From an uncultured Rhodospirillales bacterium (GTDB taxonomy: Bacteria; Pseudomonadota; Alphaproteobacteria; ATCC43930; CGMCC-115725), in NCBI GenBank assembly GCA_903828515.1, contig CAIKMD010000006.1, positions 186,001 to 250,000 on the forward strand: a stretch of 64,000 nucleotides of DNA, written 5' to 3'. The position numbers and the translations under genes were made by a program. Shown here piece after piece: positions 52,643-61,534 of this stretch. Position 1 is the stretch's first letter. The number at the start of each line of letters is the position of its first letter. The notes beneath the pieces were generated by a model. That model searched no databases, was not told the origin of the DNA, and saw only the letters and a program-made list of their open reading frames with translations.

Positions 52643-53416
52643 GTGGCACATCGCAAGCGTGCGATACGGCGCAGCGCCGTATCGTTTCTCGTCGTCATTG
52701 TCCTTCCGCTTTTGGTGAGTGCCTGCGTGTTTGGTCGCGATGGAGTGTCCTGGCAGGAAGCGCGGCGTGATTCGAGCGGTCTCGCGCCCGATCCCGTGGC
52801 GACGCAAGAAGCGGTGCTTCAGGTCTATGCCGCGCGCGCGGTGTCGTGGCGCGGCATCTTCGCGGTCCACACCTGGATCGTGGTGAAGCCCGCCGGTGCC
52901 GACCGTTTCACGCGCTATGAGGTGGTCGGCTTCGGCGTTTCGGAAACCGTGCCGTCGATCCGCGTCGATCGCACCGGCCCGGACAATTACTGGTTCGGCG
53001 CCAAGCCCGAACTGGTGCTCGATCGCCGCGGCAAGGATGTCGATGCGCTGATCGTCAAAGTCCGCGCGGCGGTCGCAACCTACCCGTATCCGAACGAATA
53101 CCGCGCCTGGCCTGGCCCCAACAGCAACACGTTCACGGCCTATGTCGCGCGTCAGGTTCCGGAACTCGGCCTTGCCATGCCGTCCAATGCGATCGGCAAG
53201 GATTATCTGCCGGGCGGCGCCCTGTGGGCGCGCGCGCCCTCGGATACCGGCTTTCAGCTTTCGTTCTTTGGGGTGCTGGGCCTGATCGTCGCGCGTGATG
53301 AAGGGCTCGAGTTCAATCTTCTCGGCTTCGATATGGGATTCGATTTCAAGGCGCCGGCACTGAAACTGCCCGGCGTGGGGCGGGTTGGTACCGCACTGGA
53401 ACCCGCGCCCGGTTAG
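52643..53416 (+). CDS. DUF3750 family lipoprotein
   Basis: The GTG at 52643 is two bases after the preceding stop and gives 257 residues. An N-terminal basic and hydrophobic stretch ends in the lipobox LLVSAC, so it should be a lipid-anchored periplasmic protein. The core matches DUF3750: SWRGIFAVHTWIVVKP, RYEVVGFG, YRAWPGPNSNTFTAYVARQVPEL in part. The conserved His and Asn-Ser-Asn-Thr-Phe suggest an enzymatic site, but the function is unknown. Confidence 0.85.
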   Translation: MAHRKRAIRRSAVSFLVVIVLPLLVSACVFGRDGVSWQEARRDSSGLAPDPVATQEAVLQVYAARAVSWRGIFAVHTWIVVKPAGADRFTRYEVVGFGVSETVPSIRVDRTGPDNYWFGAKPELVLDRRGKDVDALIVKVRAAVATYPYPNEYRAWPGPNSNTFTAYVARQVPELGLAMPSNAIGKDYLPGGALWARAPSDTGFQLSFFGVLGLIVARDEGLEFNLLGFDMGFDFKAPALKLPGVGRVGTALEPAPG

Positions 53417-53423
53417 GCGCGCG

Positions 53424-53834
53424 TCATTCCCACGGGTTGAGTGGATCGACGCCCATCGGCTGAAAATCCACGACGTTGCGAGTGACGAGTTTCAGGCGAT
53501 GCACGAACGCAGTCGCCGCGATCAAAGCATCGCGCTCGGCGCGCGGGTCGGGCACATGAAGCTGCGCGCACCGTCGCGCGACGGCAACGTCGACGGATAG
53601 AATCCGTCCCTCGAATGCGGGCAGGACTTTGGTGTCGATCCATGCGCGCAACACCCGGCCCTGCGCGGCGTCGCGCCGTTCGACCATCAAGGTGCCCGCT
53701 TCGATTTCGAGAATCGTGATCGCCGAGAGGAATAAATCCTCGGGGTGAATCCCATCAGCCCAGGCAGCGACTTTCGGATCGGTGCGGTCGCGCCGCCGTA
53801 ATTCCGACAGGACGTTCGTGTCGAGCAGATACAT
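53424..53834 (-). CDS. vapC: PIN-domain toxin (VapC/FitB-like)
   Basis: This 136-residue PIN ribonuclease has the acidic residues expected around Mg2+: D5 (MYLLDTNVLSELRR), E43/E45 (ILEIEAG), D102 (AERDALIAATA) and D123 (TRNVVDFQ). The length and start match FitB/VapC proteins, which cut tRNA or other RNA. Its ATG overlaps the antitoxin stop by 1 bp, the standard type II toxin-antitoxin order. Confidence 0.92.
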   Translation of the reverse strand: MYLLDTNVLSELRRRDRTDPKVAAWADGIHPEDLFLSAITILEIEAGTLMVERRDAAQGRVLRAWIDTKVLPAFEGRILSVDVAVARRCAQLHVPDPRAERDALIAATAFVHRLKLVTRNVVDFQPMGVDPLNPWE

Positions 53835-54085
53835 CAGGTCAGGTCTGGCGCGCGAAAATTCCCGCCGAAGCGAGGCGGATCGAACTCGATATCCTCGACG
53901 CCCGGTTCGTCCAACAACGCGCGAATGGTCGGACCGTTGCCCGTCAACCGGCGATAGGCATCGTGACGCAACAGGACATAAGCCGGCGCGCCCCGGTCGG
54001 TGATGATGACGGGTCCTTCATCGGCCGCGCGTTTGGCACGGCTGACGTCCTGGTTGAAGTCGCGGCTCGAGATGGTGGTGGTCAT
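53834..54085 (-). CDS. Phd/YefM-type antitoxin (VapB partner)
   Basis: This 83-residue protein has an N-terminal Phd/YefM DNA-binding domain (SSRDFNQDVSRAKRAADEGPV in part, ITDRGAPAYVLLRHDAYRRL) and a C-terminal acidic tail (VEDIEFDPPR) that should wrap the PIN toxin. It precedes vapC and is preceded by palindromes at 54103-54150, consistent with autorepression by the complex. Confidence 0.92.
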   Translation of the reverse strand: MTTTISSRDFNQDVSRAKRAADEGPVIITDRGAPAYVLLRHDAYRRLTGNGPTIRALLDEPGVEDIEFDPPRFGGNFRAPDLT

Positions 54086-54102
54086 GGCAGCCTCAGGAAT
54101 GA

Positions 54103-54150
54103 GTATTCTACAATACTACATTTTCTGGAATGTCAAAAGTAGAATGTAGT
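54103..54150. promoter_or_regulatory. Palindromes in the toxin-antitoxin promoter
   Basis: GTATT-CTAC-AATAC (54103-54116) and the arms ACTACATT (54115-54122) and AATGTAGT (54143-54150) are perfect inverted repeats. The block is AT-rich and 18 bp from the antitoxin start. Beyond it, up to 54298, I see only the upstream region of the aldolase gene. Confidence 0.5.
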
Positions 54151-54298
54151 TACATACCTACAACCCGCAAGGGTCCGACCGGCCCAATCAAATTCTCATC
54201 GGCGCAATGTGGGTGTTTGCCGGTGGCTCTCTTGCTAGTGTTCGGCCGGTTGATTGCTTCGTGCGCCGTCGAACGACGCGCCGGGATGGGGAGGGGAT

Positions 54299-55072
54299 AT
54301 GGACGAAGTCAGGTTACCCGAAGGGCCGAGCGCGGCCTTGCAGCAGGAGCTGAACAAGCTCGTCCAGGGTGCGCGCATCCTCGAGATCCAGGGGCATGGC
54401 GACCGCATTTTTGGCCACGTCGCACTGCGCGATCCCGACGGTCGCGGCTTCTGGATGAAGCGTCATGAAATCTCGCTGGGCGAGATGTACGACCATCGCG
54501 ATTTCGTGCTGGTCGCTTTCACCGGTGAGAAGCTCGCCGGCGCGGGGCGGCGTCACAGCGAATGGCCGATCCATGCCGAACTTCTGCTGGCGCGGCCCGA
54601 CCTTAACGCCACCGCGCATACGCACCCGTTTCATTCGGTGATCTATTCCGCGGTGAAGAAGCCCCTCGGCTCGGTCTCGGGGCCCGGCAAGCCGCCGCCG
54701 CGTTTTGACGGCACCTCGGAATACATCGACACGCCCGAGCTTGGCCGCGCGCTCGCCCAGGCGATGGGCAAGGACGCGAAGATCACCATCATGCGCCATC
54801 ACGGTGTGGTCTATGCCGGCCGCACCATCGAAGAAATGGTGATGAACGGCATCGACGTCGAATATCGCTGCAAGCAGATGCTGACCATCGGCAGCGCCGG
54901 CGATCTGCCGTTCGAATGGCCGGATGCGGACGAGATCGCGCGCAAATTCGGCGCGACCGCCAACGCCAAGCGTGCCGGCTCGCCGACCGCGCTCTGGAAT
55001 TATTATTGCCGGGTTCTCGCCCGCGCCGAGGCGCAAGGCGATCCGCGGCTTTCACAGGAGAGTTTGTTATGA
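54299..55072 (+). CDS. Class II aldolase/adducin family protein
   Basis: The ATG at 54299 after GGGGAGGGGAT gives 257 residues. Zinc-site motifs are EWPIHAELLLARPDL near residue 82, HTHPFH near 105-110 and HHGVVYAG near 164. It could be an aldolase or decarboxylase acting on a hydroxy-keto acid. Its stop overlaps the start of an FAH hydrolase gene (ATGA), so the two enzymes probably work in sequence. The downstream ABC genes may import their substrate. Confidence 0.88.
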   Translation: MDEVRLPEGPSAALQQELNKLVQGARILEIQGHGDRIFGHVALRDPDGRGFWMKRHEISLGEMYDHRDFVLVAFTGEKLAGAGRRHSEWPIHAELLLARPDLNATAHTHPFHSVIYSAVKKPLGSVSGPGKPPPRFDGTSEYIDTPELGRALAQAMGKDAKITIMRHHGVVYAGRTIEEMVMNGIDVEYRCKQMLTIGSAGDLPFEWPDADEIARKFGATANAKRAGSPTALWNYYCRVLARAEAQGDPRLSQESLL

Positions 55073-56025
55073 GCGACGCGTTCAAACTGGCGACGGTATC
55101 GAGCGCGGGCAGTCCGCGCTTCGTGGCGATCGTTCTCGACGACAAGGCGGTGGCGCTCGACGCGGTGCTCCCGCGACTCAACGTCAACTTCCCCGTCGCC
55201 TCGGGCAGCATGCTCGGCCTGCTCGACAATTGGGACCGGAATTTCGACGTGCTGTGCCAGGCGGTTTCGCTCCTGAAGAAAGACGGGCTCGACGATCCGC
55301 GCTGGAAGAAAGCGACGAGCGCCGTGGCGAATCTTCATCTTTATGCGCCGATCCCGCGCCCACCCAAGATGTTCTATGCGGCGATCAATTATCCGCGTCC
55401 GCCGCGCCCAGGCGACGAGAACAAGAAGAAGGACGACAGCATCGTCCGCCGTCCCTACATGTTCGAGAAGACCGCGAACTGCGTCTCCGGCCCGTTCGAC
55501 GACGTGATGAAGCCCATCGGTTATGACGAGATCGACGGCGAAGTCGAACTCGGTGTCGTGATGGGGCGCGGCGGCATGCGAATCGCCCCCGACCGCGCGA
55601 TGGAACACGTCGCCGGGTTCATGATCTGCAACGATCTGACCGTGCGCAACTTCCGCAAGCCGGGCGAGCTGCCGACGCCCGGCCCTGACTGGTTCGGCTC
55701 CAAATGCCATGACGGTTTCGCGCCGCTCGGTCCCTATCTGGTGCCGCGCGCCTTCGTGCCCGATTGCCGCAATCTGCGCTTGATCCTTCGGGTCAACGGC
55801 GACGTGCGCCAGGACGGCAATACCAAGGACATGATCCATTCGCCCGAGGCGCAGATCGCGCATCTCTCGAACCAGATCAATTTCGAGCCGGGCGACGTGA
55901 TCTCGACCGGCACGCCCAACGGCATCGGCCTGATCACCGGCAAATACATCAATGCCGGCGATCTGATCGAAGCCGAGATCGATCTGCTCGGGTGCCAGCG
56001 CAATCGTCTCGTCGCGGCGGGCTGA
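55069..56025 (+). CDS. Fumarylacetoacetate hydrolase (FAH) family protein
   Basis: The ATG at 55069 with AGGAG upstream gives 318 residues. The FAH domain covers about residues 95-315: PPKMFYAAINY, DEIDGEVELGVVMG with paired metal-binding Glu residues, GFMICNDLTVRNF, and GDVISTGTPNGIG. Such enzymes hydrolyse or decarboxylate acylpyruvates and oxo-dioates from ring cleavage. Coupled to the aldolase gene and followed 40 bp later by an ABC receptor gene. Confidence 0.92.
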   Translation: MSDAFKLATVSSAGSPRFVAIVLDDKAVALDAVLPRLNVNFPVASGSMLGLLDNWDRNFDVLCQAVSLLKKDGLDDPRWKKATSAVANLHLYAPIPRPPKMFYAAINYPRPPRPGDENKKKDDSIVRRPYMFEKTANCVSGPFDDVMKPIGYDEIDGEVELGVVMGRGGMRIAPDRAMEHVAGFMICNDLTVRNFRKPGELPTPGPDWFGSKCHDGFAPLGPYLVPRAFVPDCRNLRLILRVNGDVRQDGNTKDMIHSPEAQIAHLSNQINFEPGDVISTGTPNGIGLITGKYINAGDLIEAEIDLLGCQRNRLVAAG

Positions 56026-56065
56026 CGCTCGCTTCGAACGCGTCGAGACCAAGGGGAGGTTCGGA

Positions 56066-57184
56066 ATGACGCGGCATTTACGGCCGGTTGCGGCAGCGCT
56101 GCTGATGATCGGTGTGTGGCTCGCCGTATCCTCGGCTCAGGCCCAGGATGCGGCGTCGCTGCAGAACTGGTCCGGCAAGGCGGATTGGGAGGCAACGGTT
56201 GCCGCCGCGAAGAAAGAGGGCAAGCTGGTGATCGCCGGGCCGCCGGGCTCGACCTGGCGCGGGGCGCTCACCGCCTTCGCCGAGGATTACGGCATTCCGG
56301 TCGAACTCACCCAGATCGACATCACCTTCTGGACGCGGCTGCGCCAGGAACGCCAGGTCGGCCAATATCTGTGGGATGCGGTGGTCTTGCCGCCGAGCAC
56401 CGACGCCTATCGCATGATCAACGACGATCACGGAATGACCGATGTTCGCGCGCTGCTCGTGCTGCCCGAGGTGGTGGACGACAAGGCCTGGGCCGGCGGA
56501 TTCGAGAATCTCTTCAACGACAATGGCCGAAAATATTCGATCGGCTTCTCGCTGCAGGCGACGCCCGGTGCCTGGGTCAATCGCGACAAGGTGCCGGCGT
56601 CCGAACTCTCATCGATGGATCAACTGATCGAGCCGCGTTTCAAGGGCATGATGAGTTCGCAGGATTATCACGAGGGCGCGCCGCTCAACCTGTTCGGCCC
56701 GCTCATTCGCGATCCGCGTTACGGCGCCGACTTCGTCAAAAAGATGCTCGCCAACGACATCACCTTCGTCGCCAATGGCGGTCAGCAGGTCGATTGGCTG
56801 ATCCGCGGCAAATATCCCATCGGGCTCGGCATCCTCACCGCGGGCCTGCTCAACGCGAAGGCGCAGGGTATCGCCGATCACGTCCAGGCCTTGGCCGGCA
56901 TCCTGCGCTATTCCAGCGGCAATAGCGGGCTGATGGTGTTCAAGGAGGCGCCGCACCCGAACGCGGTGAAGCTCTACGCCAATTGGCTTTTGACGAAGCG
57001 CGCGCAGCAACTGATCGCCGACAAGGTCAACTACAACAGCCGCCGTCTCGATGTGAAGGTGGCCGATCCCACGACGGCGGTCGATGTGTCGCGGCTGAAG
57101 GATTACATCAACACGCATCGCGAGGACATTGCGCCCTATTACGCGCAATGGGTGAAGCTCGCCGAGGAATCGGTCAAACACTGA
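56066..57184 (+). CDS. Iron(III)/organic-anion type ABC substrate-binding protein
   Basis: This 372-residue periplasmic receptor has a signal peptide (hydrophobic residues 8-24, cleavage after AQA near residue 27). The mature start (NWSGKADWEATVAAAKKEGKL in part) matches the FbpA/PotD-like extracellular family 1. Despite the family name, members also carry phosphonates and organic acids. With the ATPase (4 bp later) and the fused permease it forms a complete importer. Confidence 0.9.
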   Translation: MTRHLRPVAAALLMIGVWLAVSSAQAQDAASLQNWSGKADWEATVAAAKKEGKLVIAGPPGSTWRGALTAFAEDYGIPVELTQIDITFWTRLRQERQVGQYLWDAVVLPPSTDAYRMINDDHGMTDVRALLVLPEVVDDKAWAGGFENLFNDNGRKYSIGFSLQATPGAWVNRDKVPASELSSMDQLIEPRFKGMMSSQDYHEGAPLNLFGPLIRDPRYGADFVKKMLANDITFVANGGQQVDWLIRGKYPIGLGILTAGLLNAKAQGIADHVQALAGILRYSSGNSGLMVFKEAPHPNAVKLYANWLLTKRAQQLIADKVNYNSRRLDVKVADPTTAVDVSRLKDYINTHREDIAPYYAQWVKLAEESVKH

Positions 57185-57188
57185 TCCG

Positions 57189-58265
57189 ATGTTGAAGCTC
57201 GACGCCGTTTCGAAGCGCTTCGGCGATTCCCTCGTCGTCGACGGCTTGAGCCTCGAGGTCGGGGAGGGTGAGTTCTTCACCCTTCTGGGCTCGAGCGGCT
57301 GCGGCAAGACGACGACGCTGCGGATGATCGCCGGCCTCGAAGAACCCGACGATGGCACGATCAGCCTGCGCGGACGCGTGCTCGCCGAACCGCGCACGCG
57401 TACCCATGTGCCGGCGCAACGCCGCAATCTCGGCCTCGTCTTCCAGTCCTACGCGATCTGGCCGCATCTCGACGTGGCCGGGAATGTCGCTTATCCGTTG
57501 CGCGTGCGCCGGGTGAAACCGGCCGAGATCGCGACAAGGGTCAAGCGCGTGCTCGATCTCGTCGGGCTTGCCGGTTTCGAGAAGCGTCCGGCGACGACGT
57601 TGAGCGGCGGACAGCAGCAGCGCGTGGCCCTGGCCCGCGCGCTGGTTTACGAACCCGATCTGCTCCTGCTCGACGAACCATTCAGCAATCTCGACGTCAA
57701 ATTGCGCGAGCAGTTGCGCGTCGAATTGAAGCTTTTGCAGAAACGCATCGGCGTGACGGTGATCTTCGTGACCCATGACCGCGAGGAAGCGCTGAGCCTC
57801 TCCGACCGGATCGCGGTGATGGAGGCGGGGCGCATCGCCCAACTCGGTCCGCCGCGCACGCTCTATGAACAGCCGGTCACGCCCTTCGTGCGCGATTTCC
57901 TCGGCCAATCGAATCAGCTCGACGGCGTCGTCGCCGAAATCCTCGGCGGCGGACAGGCGCGGGTGACGCTGGCGGGCGGCGCGGTTCTGACCGGGACCAT
58001 GGCCAGCGGTGTAGCATCGGGTCAAAACGTGACGCTCGGCATCCGGCCTGAAGATGTCGGCATCCGCAAACATGACGGAATTTGCGCCGCCGACGAGATC
58101 GAGGGCGTGGTGGAGACCTTCCTCTTTCTCGGCGATCGCGCCGCCTGTTATGTGCGGGCCCTGGATCGGGCAATCATGCTGCATGTTCCGCGCGGCGCCG
58201 ATTTTCACGCCAGGGATCGCGTCATCCTGCGCCTCCCGGCGGGCTCGGTGACGCTGTGGCCCTAG
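57189..58265 (+). CDS. ABC transporter ATP-binding protein (FbpC/PotA type)
   Basis: This 358-residue ATPase has Walker A GSSGCGKTT, signature LSGGQQQRVALARAL, Walker B LLLLDEPFSNLD and switch His in VTHDREEAL. Residues from about 240 form the TOBE regulatory domain (IRPEDVGI near 287). It energises the transporter of the surrounding operon. The end overlaps the permease start by 10 bp. Confidence 0.94.
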   Translation: MLKLDAVSKRFGDSLVVDGLSLEVGEGEFFTLLGSSGCGKTTTLRMIAGLEEPDDGTISLRGRVLAEPRTRTHVPAQRRNLGLVFQSYAIWPHLDVAGNVAYPLRVRRVKPAEIATRVKRVLDLVGLAGFEKRPATTLSGGQQQRVALARALVYEPDLLLLDEPFSNLDVKLREQLRVELKLLQKRIGVTVIFVTHDREEALSLSDRIAVMEAGRIAQLGPPRTLYEQPVTPFVRDFLGQSNQLDGVVAEILGGGQARVTLAGGAVLTGTMASGVASGQNVTLGIRPEDVGIRKHDGICAADEIEGVVETFLFLGDRAACYVRALDRAIMLHVPRGADFHARDRVILRLPAGSVTLWP

Positions 58266-59974
58266 CGCGGTTCGATGCGCGGCGGTCGGCGTCGGACCTC
58301 TTCTCGGTGCGCAACCTCGTCTGCACGGCGCTGCTGCTCGTTCTGGCCGCGGGTGTGATCTATCCGATCTATCTCCTCGTTCTCGACAGTTTTGCCGTGC
58401 CGGTGCCCGGCGGCGGCACGCGCCTCGCGCTCGATCACTGGCGCTTGGCCTGGGGTGTGAAGGGGGTCAGCGCCTCGATCGTCAACACGGCGGCGATGGT
58501 CGGGGTGACCACCGCGATCTCGCTGCCGATCGCCATCGTGCTGGCCTGGCTCAACACGCGCACCGACGTGCCGGGTAAACGCTTTCTCACCGCCTGCGCG
58601 TGGATCGCGTTTTTTCTGCCGACCGTGCCGGTGGTGATGGGCTGGATCTTGCTGCTCGATCCCGATTACGGCCTCGTCAACATGACACTGATGCGCTGGT
58701 TCGGATTGAAGAACCCGCCCTTCGACATTTATTCGTTCTGGGGAATCGTCTTCGCGCATCTGCTGACCAAGTCGATCGCGGTCAAATACATTTTCCTGCT
58801 GCCGGCTTTCCGCAAGCTCAGCGCCGCGCTCGAGGAATCCTCGCGCGTCTGCGGCGGCGGCGCGTTCTATACGCTGCGCCATGTCGTGATTCCGGTGCTC
58901 GCGCCCGCGATCCTCATCACGTCGGCGGTGGCGCTGTTCAATGCGCTCGAATCCTTCGAGGTCGAACTGGTGCTTGGAACCCCCTGGGGGTTTCAGGTCT
59001 TCAGCACCAAGATCTACACGCTGATCCGCGCCGAGACTCCCGATTTCGGCACCGCGACGGTGCTGGCGCTCGGTATCCTGGCGGTCATCGTGCCGCTGAT
59101 CGTGCTGCAGCGGATCTATGTATCGGGCCACAGCTATGCGACCCAGAGCGGCGGGTTTCGCGTCGGCGTCACAAAATTACGCGCTTGGCGCTGGCCGATC
59201 TTCGCGCTGCTCGCGCTCTATGCGCTGGCGCTTACGCTGGTGCCGCTGACCCTGTTGCTGCTCGGCAGCGTGATGCGCGTGTTCGGCTATTTCAACGTGG
59301 CCAATGCCTACACCCTGGCCAACTGGCGCTCGGTGCTCGGCGATCAGGTGTTCCTGAATGCCGTGTCCAACACGCTGATCCTCGGCGCCGGTGCTGCGAT
59401 TTTCGGTACCGTGCTCGCGGCGGTCGCCGCCTATGTCGCGGTGCGGACCCGCTATGCGGGGCGCAGCCTGCTCGATTTCGTGACCTGGATCCCGGCCTGC
59501 ATTCCGGGCGTGATCCTGAGCCTTGGCCTCCTCGAAATGTTCCTGCGCGTGCCGCTGTTCCGGCCGTTCTACGGCACGATCGTCATCCTGATTGTCGCGG
59601 CACTCTTTGCCAGCGCGACCTCGGGGGTGCAACTCGTCAAAAGCAACATGATCCAGCTCGGGGTCGACCTCGAGGAAGCCTCGACCGTGGCGGGCGGCTC
59701 GTGGTTCTACACGTTGCGCCACGTCGTGCTGCCCTTGTTGCGCGGCACGCTGCTCTCGGTCGGCATCCTCACCTTCGCGGCGGCGACCCGCAACGTCGCC
59801 AATATCGCCATGTTGGTCAGCAACCAGAACCGGCCCCTCGCGATGCTCCAGCTCGACTACGTCGCCGACGGCACCAATGAAAGCGCGGCGATCATCGGGG
59901 TCATCACCGTGCTGATCACCTGCGGCGTGGCGTTGGCGGCCTTCGCGCTCGGCGGCCGGCGCTTGCAGGGCTGA
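58256..59974 (+). CDS. Fused two-domain ABC permease (FbpB type)
   Basis: The GTG at 58256 overlaps the ATPase end and gives 572 residues; the longer open frame upstream is antisense-like overlap. Two homologous six-segment permease units are visible, each with an EAA-type loop (LEESSRVCGGGAFYTLRHVV and LEEASTVAGGSWFYTLRHVV). This doubled form is typical of FbpB and related iron or phosphonate transporters. It completes the three-gene importer. Confidence 0.9.
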   Translation: MALARFDARRSASDLFSVRNLVCTALLLVLAAGVIYPIYLLVLDSFAVPVPGGGTRLALDHWRLAWGVKGVSASIVNTAAMVGVTTAISLPIAIVLAWLNTRTDVPGKRFLTACAWIAFFLPTVPVVMGWILLLDPDYGLVNMTLMRWFGLKNPPFDIYSFWGIVFAHLLTKSIAVKYIFLLPAFRKLSAALEESSRVCGGGAFYTLRHVVIPVLAPAILITSAVALFNALESFEVELVLGTPWGFQVFSTKIYTLIRAETPDFGTATVLALGILAVIVPLIVLQRIYVSGHSYATQSGGFRVGVTKLRAWRWPIFALLALYALALTLVPLTLLLLGSVMRVFGYFNVANAYTLANWRSVLGDQVFLNAVSNTLILGAGAAIFGTVLAAVAAYVAVRTRYAGRSLLDFVTWIPACIPGVILSLGLLEMFLRVPLFRPFYGTIVILIVAALFASATSGVQLVKSNMIQLGVDLEEASTVAGGSWFYTLRHVVLPLLRGTLLSVGILTFAAATRNVANIAMLVSNQNRPLAMLQLDYVADGTNESAAIIGVITVLITCGVALAAFALGGRRLQG

Positions 59975-59998
59975 AGGGGTGGCTTTATATCGTTGGTC

Positions 59999-60382
59999 AT
60001 GACTAAGGGGAGGAATGGTCGGCCGCCGGTGGCCGTCGGGCACGTGTTTTTCGCGGCAACCGACGTGGCCGAGGCAGCGCGCTGGTTCGAATCGGTGGGC
60101 CTTCGGCTGATCGTCAGCGACGACGATTACGCCGTACTCGAATTGCGCGGCGGCACGCATCTGGTCGTGTCGCGCGCGGCGCGCGCCCCGCGCGGCGGCG
60201 GTGAGGCACCCTTCGATCTGATGGTCGACGACATCGACGCGGCCCGCAGCGAATATTCGGCCCAGGGCCTCAAACCGTCGCGCATCCGCCGCGGCTCGAT
60301 CCATGACGAGTTCAGCCTGGTCGGGCCGGACGGTTACCGGGTCACGGTGCTGTCATCGCATGCGGGGCGCCGCGCGGTGTAA
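59999..60382 (+). CDS. VOC superfamily protein
   Basis: The ATG at 59999 gives 127 residues; a TTG two codons upstream is less likely and neither has a clear ribosome site. The fold is a single VOC module: VGHVFFAATDVAEAARWFES, then DLMVDDIDAARSEY and a closing FSLVGPDGYRVTVLSSH in part. Metal residues are not obvious at the last position, so it may be a binding or resistance-type protein rather than an enzyme. Confidence 0.75.
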   Translation: MTKGRNGRPPVAVGHVFFAATDVAEAARWFESVGLRLIVSDDDYAVLELRGGTHLVVSRAARAPRGGGEAPFDLMVDDIDAARSEYSAQGLKPSRIRRGSIHDEFSLVGPDGYRVTVLSSHAGRRAV

Positions 60383-60628
60383 GCTTTCTTCCACCAGGAT
60401 GTGGGGGTCGGCATGAGTACAGAGGATTGGGTCGATCTCGGCCCAGCAGCGGAACTGCAGACCAAGCCCTTGCAGCGTGTCGTGGCGCGCAATGCCCAGA
60501 TTGCCTTGTCCTTCAAGGACGGCGTCTTCGGCGCCGTTTCGGCCGTCTGCAATCATGCGGGCGGGCCGTTGGGCGACGGCGGGCTCGACGGTGAGTATCT
60601 CGTCTGCGGCTGGCATCACTGGAAATTT

Positions 60629-60644
60629 CACCGCCGCACCGCCG
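60629..60644 (+). repeat. 8-bp tandem duplication (CACCGCCG x2)
   Basis: Two exact adjacent copies of CACCGCCG (60629-60636 and 60637-60644), followed by CACCGG. One extra unit shifts the reading frame of the surrounding gene by +2. Confidence 0.85.
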
Positions 60645-60681
60645 CACCGGCGCGGGCGAGCCGGGCTTCGAGGCGGATTGC

Positions 60682-61518
60682 GTGCCGGCCTGGCCGGTCA
60701 AGGTCGAGAACGGGCGCGTGCTGGTCGATGTCGCCAATGCGACGAAGCGCGCGCGCAAACCCCACGATCCGCATCCGCTGGCGCGCGCGGTCAAGCGCGA
60801 GCCGGGCCCGCTGCGCCTTGCCGGGATTTCGACGACGGCGATGGATGGCGACTATCCGCGCTTCTCGGGTTCGGACCATCTGCTCGGCCATGCGCTGGAA
60901 ACCGCCATCGCCACCGGGGCCGAGACGCGTCTGATCAAGCTCAACGCGCTCAAGTTTCGCGCCTGCGAGGGGTATTACTCGAAGGCGGCGCGCGCCTGCA
61001 CCTGGCCGTGCTCGATCACCCAGATGGACGAGTCCGATCAGCTCGATCAGGTCTATGAGGCATTGGTCCATTGGGCCGACGCGATCATCGTCGCCACGCC
61101 GATCCGCTGGGGCGCCGCGTCGTCGCTCTATTTCAAGATGGCCGAGCGTCTGAACTGCGTGCAGAACGCGATCACCACCCGCAACGAGGTGCTGATCCGC
61201 AACAAAGTGGCCGGCTTCATCATCGTCGGCGGCCAGGACAACATCCAATCGGTGGCGGGTCAGATGCTGGGCTTCTTTGCCGAGCTCGGCTTTCTCTTCC
61301 CGCAATTTCCCTACATCGCCCATTCGCGCGGCTGGTCGCACGAAGACATGGAGCGCAATGTCGAGGTCTTGCGGTCGAGCGAGGAATTGAAACAGGGCGC
61401 CGGCGAACTGGCCGAGCGGTGCCTCGCCGCCGCGCGCGATCTGCTCGCCTCGCATGAGATGACGCCCGAACACATCATGCGCGGCGGCCGCAAGGCCCAT
61501 CCGCTCGATATGGAATGA
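60682..61518 (+). CDS. Flavodoxin-fold NAD(P)H-dependent oxidoreductase domain (3' part of the broken fusion)
   Basis: The frame downstream of the duplication is intact for about 278 residues. It begins with the tail of the Rieske domain (PAWPVKVENGRVLVDV), so 60682 is not a natural start; translation from an internal codon might still yield the flavin domain. Features are an FMN-binding flavodoxin fold (ATPIRWGAASSLYFKMAERL), VAGFIIVGGQDNIQSVAGQ, and three Cys (C-x10-C-x3-C near ACEGYY and ACTWPC) recalling iron-sulfur flavoproteins. Confidence 0.5.
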   Translation: MPAWPVKVENGRVLVDVANATKRARKPHDPHPLARAVKREPGPLRLAGISTTAMDGDYPRFSGSDHLLGHALETAIATGAETRLIKLNALKFRACEGYYSKAARACTWPCSITQMDESDQLDQVYEALVHWADAIIVATPIRWGAASSLYFKMAERLNCVQNAITTRNEVLIRNKVAGFIIVGGQDNIQSVAGQMLGFFAELGFLFPQFPYIAHSRGWSHEDMERNVEVLRSSEELKQGAGELAERCLAAARDLLASHEMTPEHIMRGGRKAHPLDME

Positions 61519-61534
61519 GAAGCGAATAGATCGA

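Larger units (their letters stand above)
60413..61518 (+). pseudogene. Rieske-flavodoxin fusion protein, frameshifted by an 8-bp duplication
   Basis: From ATG 60413 the first 77 codons encode a Rieske ferredoxin domain with C46-N-H48 and C65-G-W-H68 ligands. At 60629-60644 CACCGCCG occurs twice; the frame then runs on as out-of-register sequence to 60934. Removing one copy rejoins ...WKFHRRTGAGEPGFEADC to CVPAWPVKVENGRVLVDV, the normal end of a Rieske domain, and continues to 61518 as a flavodoxin/NADPH-dependent FMN-reductase domain (IIVATPIRWGAASSLYFK). The intact protein would be about 365 residues, a one-piece electron-transfer chain. It may be a real mutation, a phase-variable site or a sequencing error. 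Confidence 0.75.
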
